Below, in pieces: positions 26,552 through 37,700 of a stretch of 64,000 nt of DNA. Numbering within the stretch: position 1 is the first letter of the stretch; every line of letters begins with the position of its first letter. Location: the NCBI RefSeq assembly GCF_013415125.1, contig NZ_JACCDE010000023.1:23075-87074 (forward strand). Direction: 5' to 3'. The DNA comes from Vreelandella glaciei. GTDB lineage: Bacteria; Pseudomonadota; Gammaproteobacteria; Pseudomonadales; Halomonadaceae. Under the pieces are notes generated by a model. That model saw only the letters and a program-made list of their open reading frames with translations. It was not told the DNA's origin and searched no databases. A program made the translations under genes and the position numbers.

Positions 26552-27436
26552 ATGTTTGAAGGGTTTGAAAAACAGACACGTCACGTTAACGGTATCGACA
26601 TTACGTTTAGAATGGGCGGCAGCGGCCCGGCACTTCTTCTGCTCCACGGCCACCCACAGACCCACATAATTTGGCACAAAGTGGCAGAAGAGCTTGCCCA
26701 GCATTTCACCGTTATCGCAGCCGACCTGCGCGGTTACGGCGACAGCAGTAAACCCGACGACGATCCTGAGCACCTAAATTACGCCAAGCGCGCCATGGCT
26801 GCCGATATGGCAGAGCTGATGAGTGCGCTGGGCTTTGAGCGTTTTAAAGTGCTGGCCCATGATCGTGGGGCGCGAGTCGCCCATCGTTTAGGCGTTGACC
26901 ACGCAGAGCGAGTAGAGCGTATGGTGCTTCTGGATATTGCCCCGACGCTGGCCATGTATCGCGGCACCAACGAGGCCTTTGCGCGCAGCTACTGGCACTG
27001 GTTCTTCCTAATTCGCCCCCAGCCGCTGCCGGAAATGCTGATCCAGAGTAATCCCCCCCAATACCTCAAAAGCGTGATGGGTGCCCGCAGTGCCGGCATG
27101 GCGCCTTTCTCCCCAGAAGCGCTGGCCGAATACCAGCGCTGCCTTGCGCTCCCCGGCACCGCTACCGGTATTTGCGGAGACTACCGCGCCAGCGCCACCA
27201 TCGATTTGGAGCATGATCAAGCCGATATCGACGCAGGCGTAAAGCTCACCTGCCCATTAAAAGTGATGTGGGGCGCTGAAGGCGCCATTGAAGCTTGCTT
27301 TGATGCACTCAGTGAATGGCAAAAAGTCGCCACCGATGTAAAAGGCAAAGCGCTCCCTTGTGGCCACTACATCGCCGAAGAAATTCCCGAAATACTGCTG
27401 GATGAAGCGCTGCCGTTTCTTCTTGACGCTGGATAG
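26552..27436 (+). CDS. Alpha/beta hydrolase, fluoroacetate dehalogenase-like
   Basis: 294 residues from ATG 26552 with AGGAG 6 bases upstream. The nucleophile elbow is LAHDRGARVAH, so the nucleophile is Asp104, not Ser. Arg105 and Arg108, Asp128 (LLDIAPT), His272 (PCGHYIAEE), His149-Trp150 in YWHWFFLI and Tyr211 in GDYRASA stand at constant offsets from the residues known in the fluoroacetate dehalogenase of Rhodopseudomonas palustris (Asp110, Arg111/114, Asp134, His155-Trp156, Tyr219, His280). The full carboxylate- and fluoride-binding set is therefore present. It probably hydrolyses haloacetates, including possibly fluoroacetate, to glycolate. Confidence 0.85.
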   Translation: MFEGFEKQTRHVNGIDITFRMGGSGPALLLLHGHPQTHIIWHKVAEELAQHFTVIAADLRGYGDSSKPDDDPEHLNYAKRAMAADMAELMSALGFERFKVLAHDRGARVAHRLGVDHAERVERMVLLDIAPTLAMYRGTNEAFARSYWHWFFLIRPQPLPEMLIQSNPPQYLKSVMGARSAGMAPFSPEALAEYQRCLALPGTATGICGDYRASATIDLEHDQADIDAGVKLTCPLKVMWGAEGAIEACFDALSEWQKVATDVKGKALPCGHYIAEEIPEILLDEALPFLLDAG

Positions 27437-27557
27437 GCGATTCGGGAGGCGACTGACCAAGACGAAGCGGGTAAAAAACTGGATAATGGGCCGCAATTCG
27501 CCTGTTGGCTTGTTTTTGCAAAAGCCCAGGCACACTCATTACTCCGGACGCCCGCTC

Positions 27558-29741
27558 ATGGAAATCAAAGTTAACTATCTCGACAACCTCCGCCTGGAGG
27601 CCAAGTTCGACGATTTTACGGTTATCTCCGACCAGCCGATTCGCTACAAAGGCGACGGCTCGGCACCAGGACCGTTTGACTACTTCCTGGCGTCGTCTGC
27701 CATGTGCGCGGCCTACTTCGTAAAGGTTTACTGCAACGCTCGAGACATTCCCACTGAGAATATCCGTCTTTCCCAGAACAATATCGTTGACCCGGAAGAC
27801 CGCTATAAGCAGATCTTCAAAATTCAGGTCGAGTTGCCGGAAGATATTTCTGAAAAAGATCGCCAGGGCATTCTGCGCTCCATTGACCGCTGCACGGTCA
27901 AGAAAGTGGTGCAAACTGGCCCCGACTTTCAAATCGAGACGGTAGAGAACATAGACGAGGACGCCCAAGCGCTGTTGATGGGCGCGCCGGAAGGCGGCAG
28001 TACCTATATTGAGGGCAAAGACCTGCCGCTGGAGCAGACCATCGCCAATATGAGCGCGATCCTGGCTGATCTGGGCATGAAAATCGAGATCGCCTCCTGG
28101 CGCAATATTGTGCCCCACGTATGGTCGCTGCATATTCGCGATGCGGCCTCACCGATGTGCTTTACCAACGGCAAAGGCGCGACCAAAGAGAGTGCGCTGT
28201 GTTCGGCGCTGGGCGAGTTTATCGAACGCCTGAGCTGCAACTTCTTCTATAACGATCAGTTTTTGGGTGAAGAGATTGCCAATAGCGCGTTTGTTCACTA
28301 TCCCAATGAGAAGTGGTTCAAGCCGGGCCCGAACGACGAGCTGCCCGCAGAAATTCTCGACGAGCACTGCCTGGCTATTTACAACCCGGAAGGCGAACTG
28401 TGCGGCTCCAACCTGATTGATACCAACTCGGGTCGTGAAGACCGAGGTATTGTATCGCTGCCGTTTGTACGTCAAAGCGATGGCGAGACGGTCTACTTCC
28501 CCTCCAACCTGATTGAAAACCTGTTCCTCAGCAACGGTATGAGCGCGGGCAATACGTTGGTAGAAGCCCAGGTGCAGTGCCTGTCGGAAATTTTCGAGCG
28601 GGCGGTGAAACGTGAAATCCTTGAGCAGGAGCTAACCCTGCCGAATGTACCGCAGGAAGTGTTAGCCAAGTACCCAAGTATTGTCGAAGGCATTAACGCC
28701 CTGGAAGCACAGGGCTTCCCGGTGCTGGTAAAAGATGCCTCCATGGGCGGGCAGTTCCCGGTGATGTGTGTCACCTTGATGAACCCGCGCACCGGCGGCG
28801 TGTTTGCCTCCTTTGGTGCCCACCCGAGCTTTGAAGTGGCACTGGAGCGCAGCTTGACCGAGTTGCTGCAAGGCCGCAGCTTCGAAGGCCTGAACGACCT
28901 GCCGCTGCCCACCTTCAATTCGCAGACAGTCTCTGAGCCGAACAACTTCGTGGAGCACTTCATCGACTCGGTCGGCGTGGTCTCCTGGCGTTTCTTTAGT
29001 GCCAAGCCCGACTTCGAGTTTAGCGAGTGGGACTTCTCTGGCAGCAATGATGAAGAAGCCGAGACGCTGTTCGGCATCTTTGAAGAGTTGGGTGCGGAAG
29101 TCTATATGACGGTTCACGAGGACCTGGGTGCGCCGGTCTGCCGCATTCTGGTGCCGGGTTACTCTGAGGTATATCCCATCGAAGATCTGATCTGGGATAA
29201 CACCAATAAGGCGTTGGATTACCGCGAAGATATTCTCAACCTGCACCGTCTCGACGACGATCAGCTCACTGATCTGGTCGAGCGGCTGGAAGAGAGCCAG
29301 ATGGATGACCATGCCGACATTATTACCCTGATCGGCATTGAGTTTGACGAGAACACCGTTTGGGGTCAGCTGACGATTCTGGAACTGAAGCTGTTGGTCT
29401 ACCTGGCGCTGCAGCGTCATGAAGAGGCGCTGGACTGTGTACAGATATTCCTGCAGTACAATGACAACACCGTCGAGCGCGGCCTGTTCTATCAAGCAGT
29501 GAACGCGGTGCTGGAAATTGTGCTGGATGACGAGCTGGAGCTAAACGATTATCTACATAGCTTCCAGCGCATGTTTGGCGAGGAAACCATGGCGGCCGTC
29601 GTGGGCTCGGTAAGTGGCGAGGAACGCTTCTATGGCCTAACGTCGACGAACATGCAGTTAGCGGGCCTTGAGCGCCACCAGCGCTTGATCGATAGCTACA
29701 AGAAGCTCCACGCGGCTCGGGCGGCGAAAGCGGAAATTTAA
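27558..29741 (+). CDS. OsmC domain / YcaO domain fusion protein
   Basis: 727 residues from ATG 27558. The frame is open upstream inside the previous gene's 3' end, but MEIKVNYLDNLRLEAKFD is the natural OsmC beginning. The OsmC-like domain (about 1-135) carries the two conserved cysteines: Cys50 in ASSAMC and Cys112 in IDRCTVKKV. The YcaO domain (about 165-560) contains FTNGKGATKESALCSALGEFIERLSCNFF (in pieces) with the Glu pattern that binds Mg-ATP. A C-terminal helical part (about 590-727) resembles the TPR-like end of E. coli YcaO. YcaO proteins activate amide backbones with ATP; E. coli YcaO aids RimO-dependent methylthiolation of ribosomal protein S12. No ribosome site is clear. Confidence 0.9.
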   Translation: MEIKVNYLDNLRLEAKFDDFTVISDQPIRYKGDGSAPGPFDYFLASSAMCAAYFVKVYCNARDIPTENIRLSQNNIVDPEDRYKQIFKIQVELPEDISEKDRQGILRSIDRCTVKKVVQTGPDFQIETVENIDEDAQALLMGAPEGGSTYIEGKDLPLEQTIANMSAILADLGMKIEIASWRNIVPHVWSLHIRDAASPMCFTNGKGATKESALCSALGEFIERLSCNFFYNDQFLGEEIANSAFVHYPNEKWFKPGPNDELPAEILDEHCLAIYNPEGELCGSNLIDTNSGREDRGIVSLPFVRQSDGETVYFPSNLIENLFLSNGMSAGNTLVEAQVQCLSEIFERAVKREILEQELTLPNVPQEVLAKYPSIVEGINALEAQGFPVLVKDASMGGQFPVMCVTLMNPRTGGVFASFGAHPSFEVALERSLTELLQGRSFEGLNDLPLPTFNSQTVSEPNNFVEHFIDSVGVVSWRFFSAKPDFEFSEWDFSGSNDEEAETLFGIFEELGAEVYMTVHEDLGAPVCRILVPGYSEVYPIEDLIWDNTNKALDYREDILNLHRLDDDQLTDLVERLEESQMDDHADIITLIGIEFDENTVWGQLTILELKLLVYLALQRHEEALDCVQIFLQYNDNTVERGLFYQAVNAVLEIVLDDELELNDYLHSFQRMFGEETMAAVVGSVSGEERFYGLTSTNMQLAGLERHQRLIDSYKKLHAARAAKAEI

Positions 29742-29839
29742 GCATCAGCTACAAGCAATGATAGTTAAACCTCTCTGCTGGCGCGACGGCACCAACAGGG
29801 TAGGTTTAAGGTACGTAAAACGGTAGTTAAGGACTTCCC

Positions 29840-30055
29840 ATGAAGCATAGAATTATCTTCGCTATTCTTATGTCGTTTACGCTAACGCTGATCATGTCTG
29901 CTTGGATCACGTTCGTTAATGTTGGGGCACCTCCCAACTTCTTTAGCCTCTGGATGCATGCTTGGTTCTTGGCGTGGCCAGCCGCGGGAATCATCGCGTT
30001 TGTCAGCGGCCCCTTTATTCATAAATTAGCACACCGCATTGCCGAGAAGATCTAA
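29840..30055 (+). CDS. DUF2798 small membrane protein
   Basis: 71 residues with two hydrophobic segments (about 6-28 and 38-62). FxxxWMHAWFLAWPAAGIIAFVSGPFI is the recognisable DUF2798 core, and the length is normal for the family. AAGGA precedes the ATG. The function is unknown. It stands between the OsmC-YcaO gene and a convergent EamA carrier. Confidence 0.85.
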   Translation: MKHRIIFAILMSFTLTLIMSAWITFVNVGAPPNFFSLWMHAWFLAWPAAGIIAFVSGPFIHKLAHRIAEKI

Positions 30056-30067
30056 CTGTCTGGCTAG

Positions 30068-30946
30068 TTATGCCTGACTGGACTTACTGGAAGTAACGCT
30101 TAGCGTTGTTACAGTGATTAATATTAACCCCATGCCGATAATCTGAATAACGTCGAGGCTTCCATCTAAGAGTAAGAAGCCAAATAGTGTTGCGGTGACG
30201 GGCTCTACCATGGCTATCATCGAAGCTAACGCGGGCGCGGTGTGTTTTAGACCGACAATGTAAAGCACAAAGGAGAGGCCCGCCCCCAGTACGCCCAGGG
30301 TTAAAAACATCGGCCATTCTGAAGACCTTACAACGCTCACGGTTTGATCAATATCGCTCGGCAATATCAGCACGATGGAAAGCACTGCAAAGGCAATCGA
30401 AAGGACTGCCTGGGGGCTGCCATGGGGAGCTGCGTATTTAAAACCGAAAATAAAAACGGCGTATGAGAGCCCTGCAAGTAGCCCAGCAACCACACCGATC
30501 AGCGATAAGTCGCTTGCGCCAATCTCGTAAAGCTTTGTCAAAAGCACAATACCAATCATCACCAAGGCGATTGCCGCCCATTTTGATACCGTGGGTCTTT
30601 CAAGCTTTAGCGCGAATGATATTAGATATACAAATACCGGGGCGCAATACATCAATGTAGCTGCAACGGCCACGCTACCGTGCTCAATGCTTATGAAATA
30701 GAAGGAGAAATTGCCTGCAACACCCAGGCCCGCGATAGTAGACCAAAGCCATAACTGTCGATTCGAGAGCCCGCTGCTACGGGGACGAATTAGCAACCAG
30801 ACAAGTACGAAAAGAAGCCCAATAAACCCACGGTAAAAGGAAACGACTGACGGTGCCCAGCCACTCTCAATAAGGATGCTACCAATCCCGCCGGACACAC
30901 CCCAGAAAAATGCGGCTAGCGCCACAAACACTGTACTGACACCCAT
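30068..30946 (-). CDS. EamA/DMT-family transporter
   Basis: 292 residues with ten predicted membrane helices in two EamA repeats. The first has FFWGVSGGIGSILIESG and FYRGFIGLLFVL; the second ends MVEPVTATLFGFLLLDGSLDVIQIIGMGLIL. Drug/metabolite carriers of this type export amino acids or other small metabolites; the substrate is not visible. An AAGGAGAG site precedes the ATG. Confidence 0.9.
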   Translation of the reverse strand: MGVSTVFVALAAFFWGVSGGIGSILIESGWAPSVVSFYRGFIGLLFVLVWLLIRPRSSGLSNRQLWLWSTIAGLGVAGNFSFYFISIEHGSVAVAATLMYCAPVFVYLISFALKLERPTVSKWAAIALVMIGIVLLTKLYEIGASDLSLIGVVAGLLAGLSYAVFIFGFKYAAPHGSPQAVLSIAFAVLSIVLILPSDIDQTVSVVRSSEWPMFLTLGVLGAGLSFVLYIVGLKHTAPALASMIAMVEPVTATLFGFLLLDGSLDVIQIIGMGLILITVTTLSVTSSKSSQA

Positions 30947-31105
30947 TATTTACTCTCCTTGTAGCCTCAATAAGGCTGCGCAATCCATGCGAAGCTGTTT
31001 CTATAATAGTGTTAAGGGCTCAAGCCTCCAATCCCAGTTGGCGTCTAAAGCGTACGTCGCTCATAAGTGTGGCAGACATTCTATGAAAATCGAGCGTTTC
31101 AGCAC

Positions 31106-32335
31106 TTACCCAAAGAACCAGTAGCACACTGCAATGGCGGTGGTAACACCTGCTAAATCAGCCACCAGCGCGCAGCCTAAGCCATGACGAATACGGGTGA
31201 TGCCCACCGCGCCGAAGTAAACAGCTAATACATAAAAGGTGGTTTCGGTGCTGCCTTGCATGGTGGCAGCCAGTAGGCCTGGAAAGCTGTCGACGCCAAA
31301 GGTGTCCATGGTTTCGATCATCATGGCACGGGCACCGCTGCCAGAAAGCGGCTTAACAAACGCCGTTGGCAGGGCATCTACAAAACGAGTATCCCACCCA
31401 ACGCCTTCAACCAACCAGCGAATGCCGCTAAGACCGGCGTCCAGCACACCGCTGGCGCGCAGTACGCCCACCGCCACTAGCATGGCAATCAAATAGGGCA
31501 GCAGCGTAATGGTGAAGCTCAGGCCCTCTTTTGCACCTTTGATAAAGGCGTCATAGACCTTCACTCCACGCAATGCCGCTACGATTAAAAACATCATTAC
31601 GATGCTAAATAGCGTCAGGTTGCCGACTAGCGTAGAGGCCGCCGCCAGCGCTTGGGCAGACATACCCGCCAGCGTGGTGATCAAGAGTCCCAACGCTAAG
31701 ACGGCCGCCACCAAATAGGCCAACACGACGGGATGCCAGAGCTTTAATCGCTGCATCACCGCTACCGCCAAAAGTCCTGCCAGACTAGAGGCGCTGGTAG
31801 CGAGCAAGATCGGTAAAAACACCAGCGTCGGGTCGGCGGCACCTTGCTGGGCACGGTACATAAAAATCGTTACCGGCAAGAGTGTCAGTGAAGAAGTATT
31901 GAGAACTAGAAACAGAATTTGTGCATTGCTGGCAGTTTCACTGCTGGGGTTGAGAGTTTGCAGTGAGTGCATGGCCTTGATACCGATCGGCGTGGCAGCG
32001 TTATCCAATCCCAGAATGTTCGCCGCGAAGTTCATGCTGATAAGCCCCATAGCGGGGTGGCCGCGAGGCACTTCCGGCATCAAGCGGCAGAAGAGCGGGT
32101 CGAGTACTCGCCCCAGCAGGCGTATCAACCCCGCCTTTTCAGCAATCGAAAGAAAACCCAACCATAAGGTCATAGTGCCCAACAGCACCAAAATAATATC
32201 GACGCTGACTTCCGCCATATCGAACAGCGACTGCACCAAACGGGCGAATACTTCGCTGTCGCCGCCGACTAACCACTGCCATAAGGAAGCCGCGAAAGCA
32301 GCAATAAAAAAGCTTAACCAGATTCCGTTGAGCAT
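31106..32335 (-). CDS. Fused SpmA-SpmB-like nucleoside-recognition (Gate) membrane protein
   Basis: 409 residues with two Gate (nucleoside recognition) domains. The first contains GTMTLWLGFLSIAEKAGL and GLISMNFAANILGLDNAATPIGIKAM; the second contains FSIVMMFLIVAALRGVKVYDAFIKGAKEGL and ALPTAFVKPLSGSGARAMM. In Bacillus these are the separate spore-maturation proteins SpmA and SpmB; Gram-negative bacteria often carry them fused, with unknown transport function. It is upstream of, and in the same direction as, the GlgB end of the glucan operon but 206 bases away, so it is probably an independent unit. Confidence 0.88.
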   Translation of the reverse strand: MLNGIWLSFFIAAFAASLWQWLVGGDSEVFARLVQSLFDMAEVSVDIILVLLGTMTLWLGFLSIAEKAGLIRLLGRVLDPLFCRLMPEVPRGHPAMGLISMNFAANILGLDNAATPIGIKAMHSLQTLNPSSETASNAQILFLVLNTSSLTLLPVTIFMYRAQQGAADPTLVFLPILLATSASSLAGLLAVAVMQRLKLWHPVVLAYLVAAVLALGLLITTLAGMSAQALAAASTLVGNLTLFSIVMMFLIVAALRGVKVYDAFIKGAKEGLSFTITLLPYLIAMLVAVGVLRASGVLDAGLSGIRWLVEGVGWDTRFVDALPTAFVKPLSGSGARAMMIETMDTFGVDSFPGLLAATMQGSTETTFYVLAVYFGAVGITRIRHGLGCALVADLAGVTTAIAVCYWFFG

Positions 32336-32465
32336 GAAGGAAGGGCATCCTAAGCAGTGAAGCGATGGGTAGTTAAACAGACAATGCCGCTTATCCTAAC
32401 CAATGAATGCCCGCTCTCGCTAACCCGACAGAAAAAGAATAGGTGGCGCTGTTTAAAACCGTGCA

Positions 32466-32492
32466 GACCCTGGCTCAGTATCGAGTCAGGGC
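32466..32492. terminator. Imperfect hairpin after glgB
   Basis: An imperfect stem, GACCCTGGCTC with GAGTCAGGGCC around AGTATC, lies 50-76 bases downstream of the glgB stop on the minus strand. On that strand a TTTT tract follows only after seven bases. It is a possible end of the 19-kb glucan operon. Confidence 0.4.
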
Positions 32493-32541
32493 CGCTTTCA
32501 CTTTAACGTGCTCCCGGAAAGTATTTCGGCTTTTTACTTGG

Positions 32542-34767
32542 TCATTGCATGTCGGCCGGGCGCAGCAGCAGTACCGCGAGTGGCGGTAGCGTCAATTCAA
32601 GGCTGGCGATTTGCCCATGAAGTGGGGAGTCTTCGGCGGTTAGCCGACCTAGGTTGCCCATGTTGGAACCACCATAACACTCCGCGTCACTGTTAAGGCG
32701 TTCTTCCCAACCACCGGCAAGCGGCACGCCCAGACGATAGCCTATGCGTGGGATTGGCGTCATATTGGCAACCACCAGCAACGGCTCACCGGTGGCGCTC
32801 CAGCGTAGCCAGGCAAAAACGCTATTGGTATTGTCATTGCCCACCACCCAGGTAAACCCTCGGGGTTCACTATCGCATTGGTGCAGAGCAGGTAGCTCGA
32901 CGTAGCAGCGGTTAAGGTCGCTAAGCAATCGGTGGACACCGGTATGCCGGGCTTCGGCGAGCAGCGACCAATCCAGCTCACGGTCGTGGCTCCACTCCCG
33001 CCACTGACCGAACTCGCAGCCCATAAACAGCAGCTTCTTACCGGGTTGCGACCACATGATGGCGAGATAGGCGCGGAGATTGGCGAACTTCTGCCACTCA
33101 TCGCCGGGCATCTTACCGATCAGCGAGCCCTTGCCGTGGACTACTTCGTCGTGAGAAATCGGCAAGACGTAGTGCTCAGAGAAAGCGTAGACCATAGGAA
33201 AGGTCATATCGTGATGCGAATAGGTGCGATACACCGGATCCTTGGCGATGTATTCCAGCGTGTCGTGCATCCAACCCATGTTCCATTTATAGGCAAAGCC
33301 CAGCCCGCCCTCCTTGGTCGGCTGGGTGACACCCGGCCAAGCGGTTGACTCCTCGGCAATAACGATGGTGCCGGGGGCTTCCTCGCTGATGACGTCATTG
33401 AGGTGGCGCAGGAAGTCGATGGTTTCCAGGTTTTCGTGACCACCAAAGCGGTTGGGAATCCATTCGCCTTCGTTACGGGAGTAGTTGCGATAGAGCATTG
33501 AGGCAACGGCATCGACACGCAATGCATCGACATGGAAATGCCGCAGCCAGTGCAGTGCCGAGGCGAGCATAAAGCCATGCACTTCACGCCTTCCCAGATT
33601 ATAGATATAGGTGTCCCAATCCTGATGGAACCCCTCAAAAGGATGCTCATATTCGTACAGAGCGGTGCCATCAAAGCGTGCCAAGCCGTGGGGGTCGGTG
33701 GGAAAGTGGGCCGGCACCCAGTCGAGAATGACGCCCAGCCCTGCGCGATGGCACTCATCAACGAAGTAGGCAAAGTCGACAGGCTTACCGAAGCGGGCGC
33801 TAGGCGCAAACTGGCTCAATGGCTGATAACCCCAGGAGCCGCCGAACGGGTGCTCCATGATGGGCAAGAGTTCAACGTGGGTGAACCCCATGTCCAGCAC
33901 ATAAGGTATTAATTGCTCGGCCAGATCACGCCAACTATAGAGTTCGCCGTTGTCGCCGCCATGTTTGCGCCAGGAGGCAGCGTGCACTTCATAAATGCTT
34001 ATTGGATGGGTCGGGTCATGGAGTTTTTGCCGCTGGGCGATCCATGCGTCGTCATGCCAGGTAAAGGGCGTGATGTCGGCTACCACCGAGGCGGTAGAGG
34101 GCGGTGCTTCGGTGGCTAAAGCAACTGGGTCGGCACGCAGGCCAATCGCACCGTAGGCCTCGACCACCTCATATTTGTACGCCTCCCCAGGCCCAAGGCG
34201 CGGTACGAATATCTCCCACACCCCGGCAGCAATGCGCAGGCGCATTATGTGTCGTCTGCCGTCCCAGCTATTGAAATTACCCACGACGGACACACGCTGG
34301 GCATTCGGCGCCCAAACGGCGAAGCGCACGCCGTTGACGCCATCCACTGTCATGGGCTGGGCACCTAGGCAGTGCCCCAGCTGCCGATGGTTGCCTTCGC
34401 CTAGCAGGTAGAGATCCATTTCGCCCAGCAGCAGGCCGAAGCTATACGGGTCCTCGGTTAGCTGTTCGCCTTGGGGCCAGCGAATACGCAGCAGATAGGG
34501 AGCCGCATGCGGCAGCCGGGCAGCGAACAGACCAGGGATTTGCATGCCCGTCAGGCAGCAACGCACACTGCCGCCGTCGCGGTCGAGTACATCAACCCCT
34601 ACCGCGCCGGGTAGGAATACGCGCAAAAACTGCCCTTTGCCATCACTGTGAATACCGAGGATGGCGAAGGGATCGCGATGGGTTCCTTGCGCTAGAGCGC
34701 TGGCGTCTTCCTCAGTCAACCACAAGCTGCGATCCAGAAGGGGTCGGGTGTGAATAACATTATTCAT
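32542..34767 (-). CDS. glgB: 1,4-alpha-glucan branching enzyme GlgB
   Basis: 741 residues, the usual GlgB length. The N-terminal CBM48 part contains [26 protein letters not shown] and the GH13 core has [19 protein letters not shown]. Catalytic residues are the nucleophile Asp in [14 protein letters not shown], the acid Glu in [13 protein letters not shown], and the Asp in [14 protein letters not shown]. It introduces alpha-1,6 branches into glucan made by GlgA or GlgE. AGGAGAGCC precedes the ATG, which overlaps the treS-mak stop by 8 bases. It is the last gene of the operon. Confidence 0.97.
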   Translation of the reverse strand: MNNVIHTRPLLDRSLWLTEEDASALAQGTHRDPFAILGIHSDGKGQFLRVFLPGAVGVDVLDRDGGSVRCCLTGMQIPGLFAARLPHAAPYLLRIRWPQGEQLTEDPYSFGLLLGEMDLYLLGEGNHRQLGHCLGAQPMTVDGVNGVRFAVWAPNAQRVSVVGNFNSWDGRRHIMRLRIAAGVWEIFVPRLGPGEAYKYEVVEAYGAIGLRADPVALATEAPPSTASVVADITPFTWHDDAWIAQRQKLHDPTHPISIYEVHAASWRKHGGDNGELYSWRDLAEQLIPYVLDMGFTHVELLPIMEHPFGGSWGYQPLSQFAPSARFGKPVDFAYFVDECHRAGLGVILDWVPAHFPTDPHGLARFDGTALYEYEHPFEGFHQDWDTYIYNLGRREVHGFMLASALHWLRHFHVDALRVDAVASMLYRNYSRNEGEWIPNRFGGHENLETIDFLRHLNDVISEEAPGTIVIAEESTAWPGVTQPTKEGGLGFAYKWNMGWMHDTLEYIAKDPVYRTYSHHDMTFPMVYAFSEHYVLPISHDEVVHGKGSLIGKMPGDEWQKFANLRAYLAIMWSQPGKKLLFMGCEFGQWREWSHDRELDWSLLAEARHTGVHRLLSDLNRCYVELPALHQCDSEPRGFTWVVGNDNTNSVFAWLRWSATGEPLLVVANMTPIPRIGYRLGVPLAGGWEERLNSDAECYGGSNMGNLGRLTAEDSPLHGQIASLELTLPPLAVLLLRPADMQ

Positions 34768-37700
34768 GTGGCTCTCCTGGGCTAAGTTGTTCGATGAGGG
34801 CAGCTAAGCCGTGCAGCGGCACACCCAACCATTCGGGGCGGTTGGCGGCTTCGTAGGCGATTTCGTAAGCCGTCTTTTCGAGCACGAACAGATCCACCGC
34901 CGCAGCGGCTCCGCTGGCTTGCTTCCATTCGTGGGGTATTTCCATGGTGGCCAGCCAATAAGCGTTGAGAAAGGCTTGGCGACCTTTAAGCAGATACTGC
35001 TCCACCACCGCATGGCTGGTGCCGGTATGCGTATCGGCGCCTTCATTGTCGCCGGGCCGGGCTTCCTCCACCTTGGCATAGGCGTAGTCGAAGGAGCGCA
35101 ACATGCCAGCCACATCGCGCAGCGGGCTATCCTTCGCGCGACGCTCTTCCAAGGGCCTGGCCGGTTCGCCTTCAAAATCGATGATGTAAGCATCATCATG
35201 AGCCACCAGAACTTGGCCAAGATGTAGATCACCATGAATACGGGTGAGTAGGCTGCCTTGGGCAAGTTCCGCCATCTTTTTGATGGCATCCATCAACGTG
35301 GCGCGGCGAGCCAAAATAATGTCGGCAAGCCGCTGTTCGGCTCCGTTGGCAGTGTTCTTGTGTTGCTCCAGCACGTTTAGCGCTTCCTCAACACGCTGCG
35401 TCACGCGTTGTGTCCAGTGCTGCACATGGGAGAGACCAGCGACTTCGGGCGTGAATGCTGGGTCGTCGTTGGGCGTCGCCAGCACCATATGCAGCTCACC
35501 CAATCGACGCCCTAAGGTAGTGGCAAACTCTGCCAACTCCTCGAAGGCGCCGTAGCGGGCTTCGGCTTTTGGCTCGCTTGCCCGTTCGTCGTCCGCCACC
35601 GCTTCACGAATGGCACGTTCCAGCTTATTGCGCGTCCATGACCAGGCATCGCCCTGGTTGTCGATGAAGCCTTGCAGAATCATGAGCGTTTGCGTGGCTC
35701 CCTCTTCGAGCCGGGTGACCACGCCGTACAAAGGCACGGTATGCGTAAAGCCCCGCTCAGTCAGGTAACTGCCGATTTCCGCTTCGGGATGAATGCCTGG
35801 CTCCAAGCGTCGGAACAGCTTGAGCACTAATTGATGATTGATGATCACCGAGCTATTGGATTGCTCGGCACTCTGCTGCACCACCTCGAGGTGCTCGGGA
35901 AGTGTCAGTTCGGCGAAGGCGGCGGTTGGCAAGAAATGAATTTCTCCTTTCTCATAAGGCAGCACGGTGCCTAGGCGCATGTTTTCTAGTACCGCCAGTG
36001 TAAAGGCATCCAGGGTGACCGCATCGGTGAGTAGCCCCACTTCGTGGAAGCGACGAACACGGGCCATGGCGAGCTGTTGGGGTAGCGGATTGCTCTGTTC
36101 ATCTTCGCCCAGGAAAGCCAGCGGCAGTTGGTAGCGCTCGCTGCCTTGGCCATGTTTGACCTCCACTTCGCTAAACAGCAGCGTATGGCCGCTGTGCTCA
36201 AGGCTGGCAGTGGCGTGTAAGTGGACTTCCTCAATACGCGCCTGCTTGGCGGCGAACCAACGTCGCTTGGGCAGGTAGCTGGGCAGCGTCTCGCGTTCGA
36301 GTAGTCGCCTGGGTGTCTCCTCAAAAATCTCGTTAAGGCGCTTTTTGATAATCAGCGTAACGAAATCCGGCATGGGCTCTGGTACAGGCACATGCCACTC
36401 CGGCATGGCGGTAGCCGGGGCCAGCAAGAACCAGAAAAAACCGTAGGGAGGAAGCGTCAGCAAGTACGCCAGTTTACCCACCGGTGGAAAAGCGCTTCCG
36501 CCAACCATTTCTACCGGCACCTGACCGGCAAAGGCGGAAAGATCGAGCTCCACCGCCTGGGCAGTGCTGGCCACATTGGCCACGCACAGCAGTGTTTCTG
36601 TCTCACCGTTATCGAGCGTCATCTCGCGTAGGTAGGCGAGAATATGCCGGTTGGAGGGGTAGAGTGGCCGCATGGTGCCGCGGCTGAAAGCGCGGTGCTG
36701 GCTGCGTACCGCCAGTAGCCGCCGCATGTTGCTAAGCAGCGAATGCGAATCGCGAATTTGCGCTTCCACATTCACCGTCTGGTAGCCATAAAGCGGGTCC
36801 ATGATGGGTGGCAGCACCAGCTTGGCCGGGTCGGCGCGGGAGAAGCCGCCGTTGCGATCCACCGACCACTGCATGGGCGTGCGCACGCCGTCACGGTCGC
36901 CGAGATAGATATTGTCACCCATACCAATCTCGTCACCGTAATAGAGCACCGGCGTGCCCGGCATGGAGAGCAGCAGGCTGTTAAGCAGCTCAATACGCCG
37001 CCGGTCGCGTTCAAGCAGCGGCGCTAACCGACGACGAATGCCCAAATTAATACGAGCCCGACGGTCGGCGGCGTAATGGTTCCAGAGATAGTCACGCTCC
37101 TTGTCGGTGACCATCTCCAGGGTCAGCTCATCGTGGTTGCGCAAAAAGATTGCCCACTGGCAGGTGGCCGGTATTTCAGGCGTCTGACGCAGAATATCGG
37201 TAATTGGGAAGCGGTCTTCCTGAGCCAGGGCCATGTACATGCGCGGCATTAAAGGGAAATGGAACGCCATGTGACACTCATCGCCGTCGCCGAAATAGGG
37301 CCGGGTGTCCTCGGGCCACTGGTTGGCCTCGGCGAGCAGCATGCGGTCGGGATAACGCTCGTCGAGCACGGCGCGGATCTTTTTGAGCACCACATGAGTT
37401 TCCGGCAGGTTTTCGTTGTTGGTGCCTTCGCGCTCGACCAAATAGGGAATGGCGTCCAGGCGCAGGCCATCGACCCCCATATCGAGCCAGTACGCCATGA
37501 CCTTGAGAATCTCGTCGAGTACCACGGGGTTGTCGAAGTTGAGATCCGGCTGGTGGGAGTAGAAACGATGCCAGAAGTAGGCGCCGGCCACTGGGTCCCA
37601 GGTCCAGTTGGAGGATTCGGTGTCGAGAAAGATGATGCGTGTGCCGGGATACTTTTGATCGGTGTCTGACCACACATAGAAGTCGCGTTCTGGTGATCCT

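Noticed and set aside
27360..27557. In-frame 66-codon extension of the OsmC-YcaO protein into the dehalogenase gene
   Set aside because: The extension is Arg-rich, out of frame with the dehalogenase it overlaps, and shows no OsmC similarity; ATG 27558 fits the domain start.
27309..29495. Minus-strand open frames of 274 and 277 codons opposite the OsmC-YcaO gene
   Set aside because: The plus-strand frame is an unmistakable OsmC-YcaO protein; the opposite frames show no domain, ribosome site or codon pattern of a gene.
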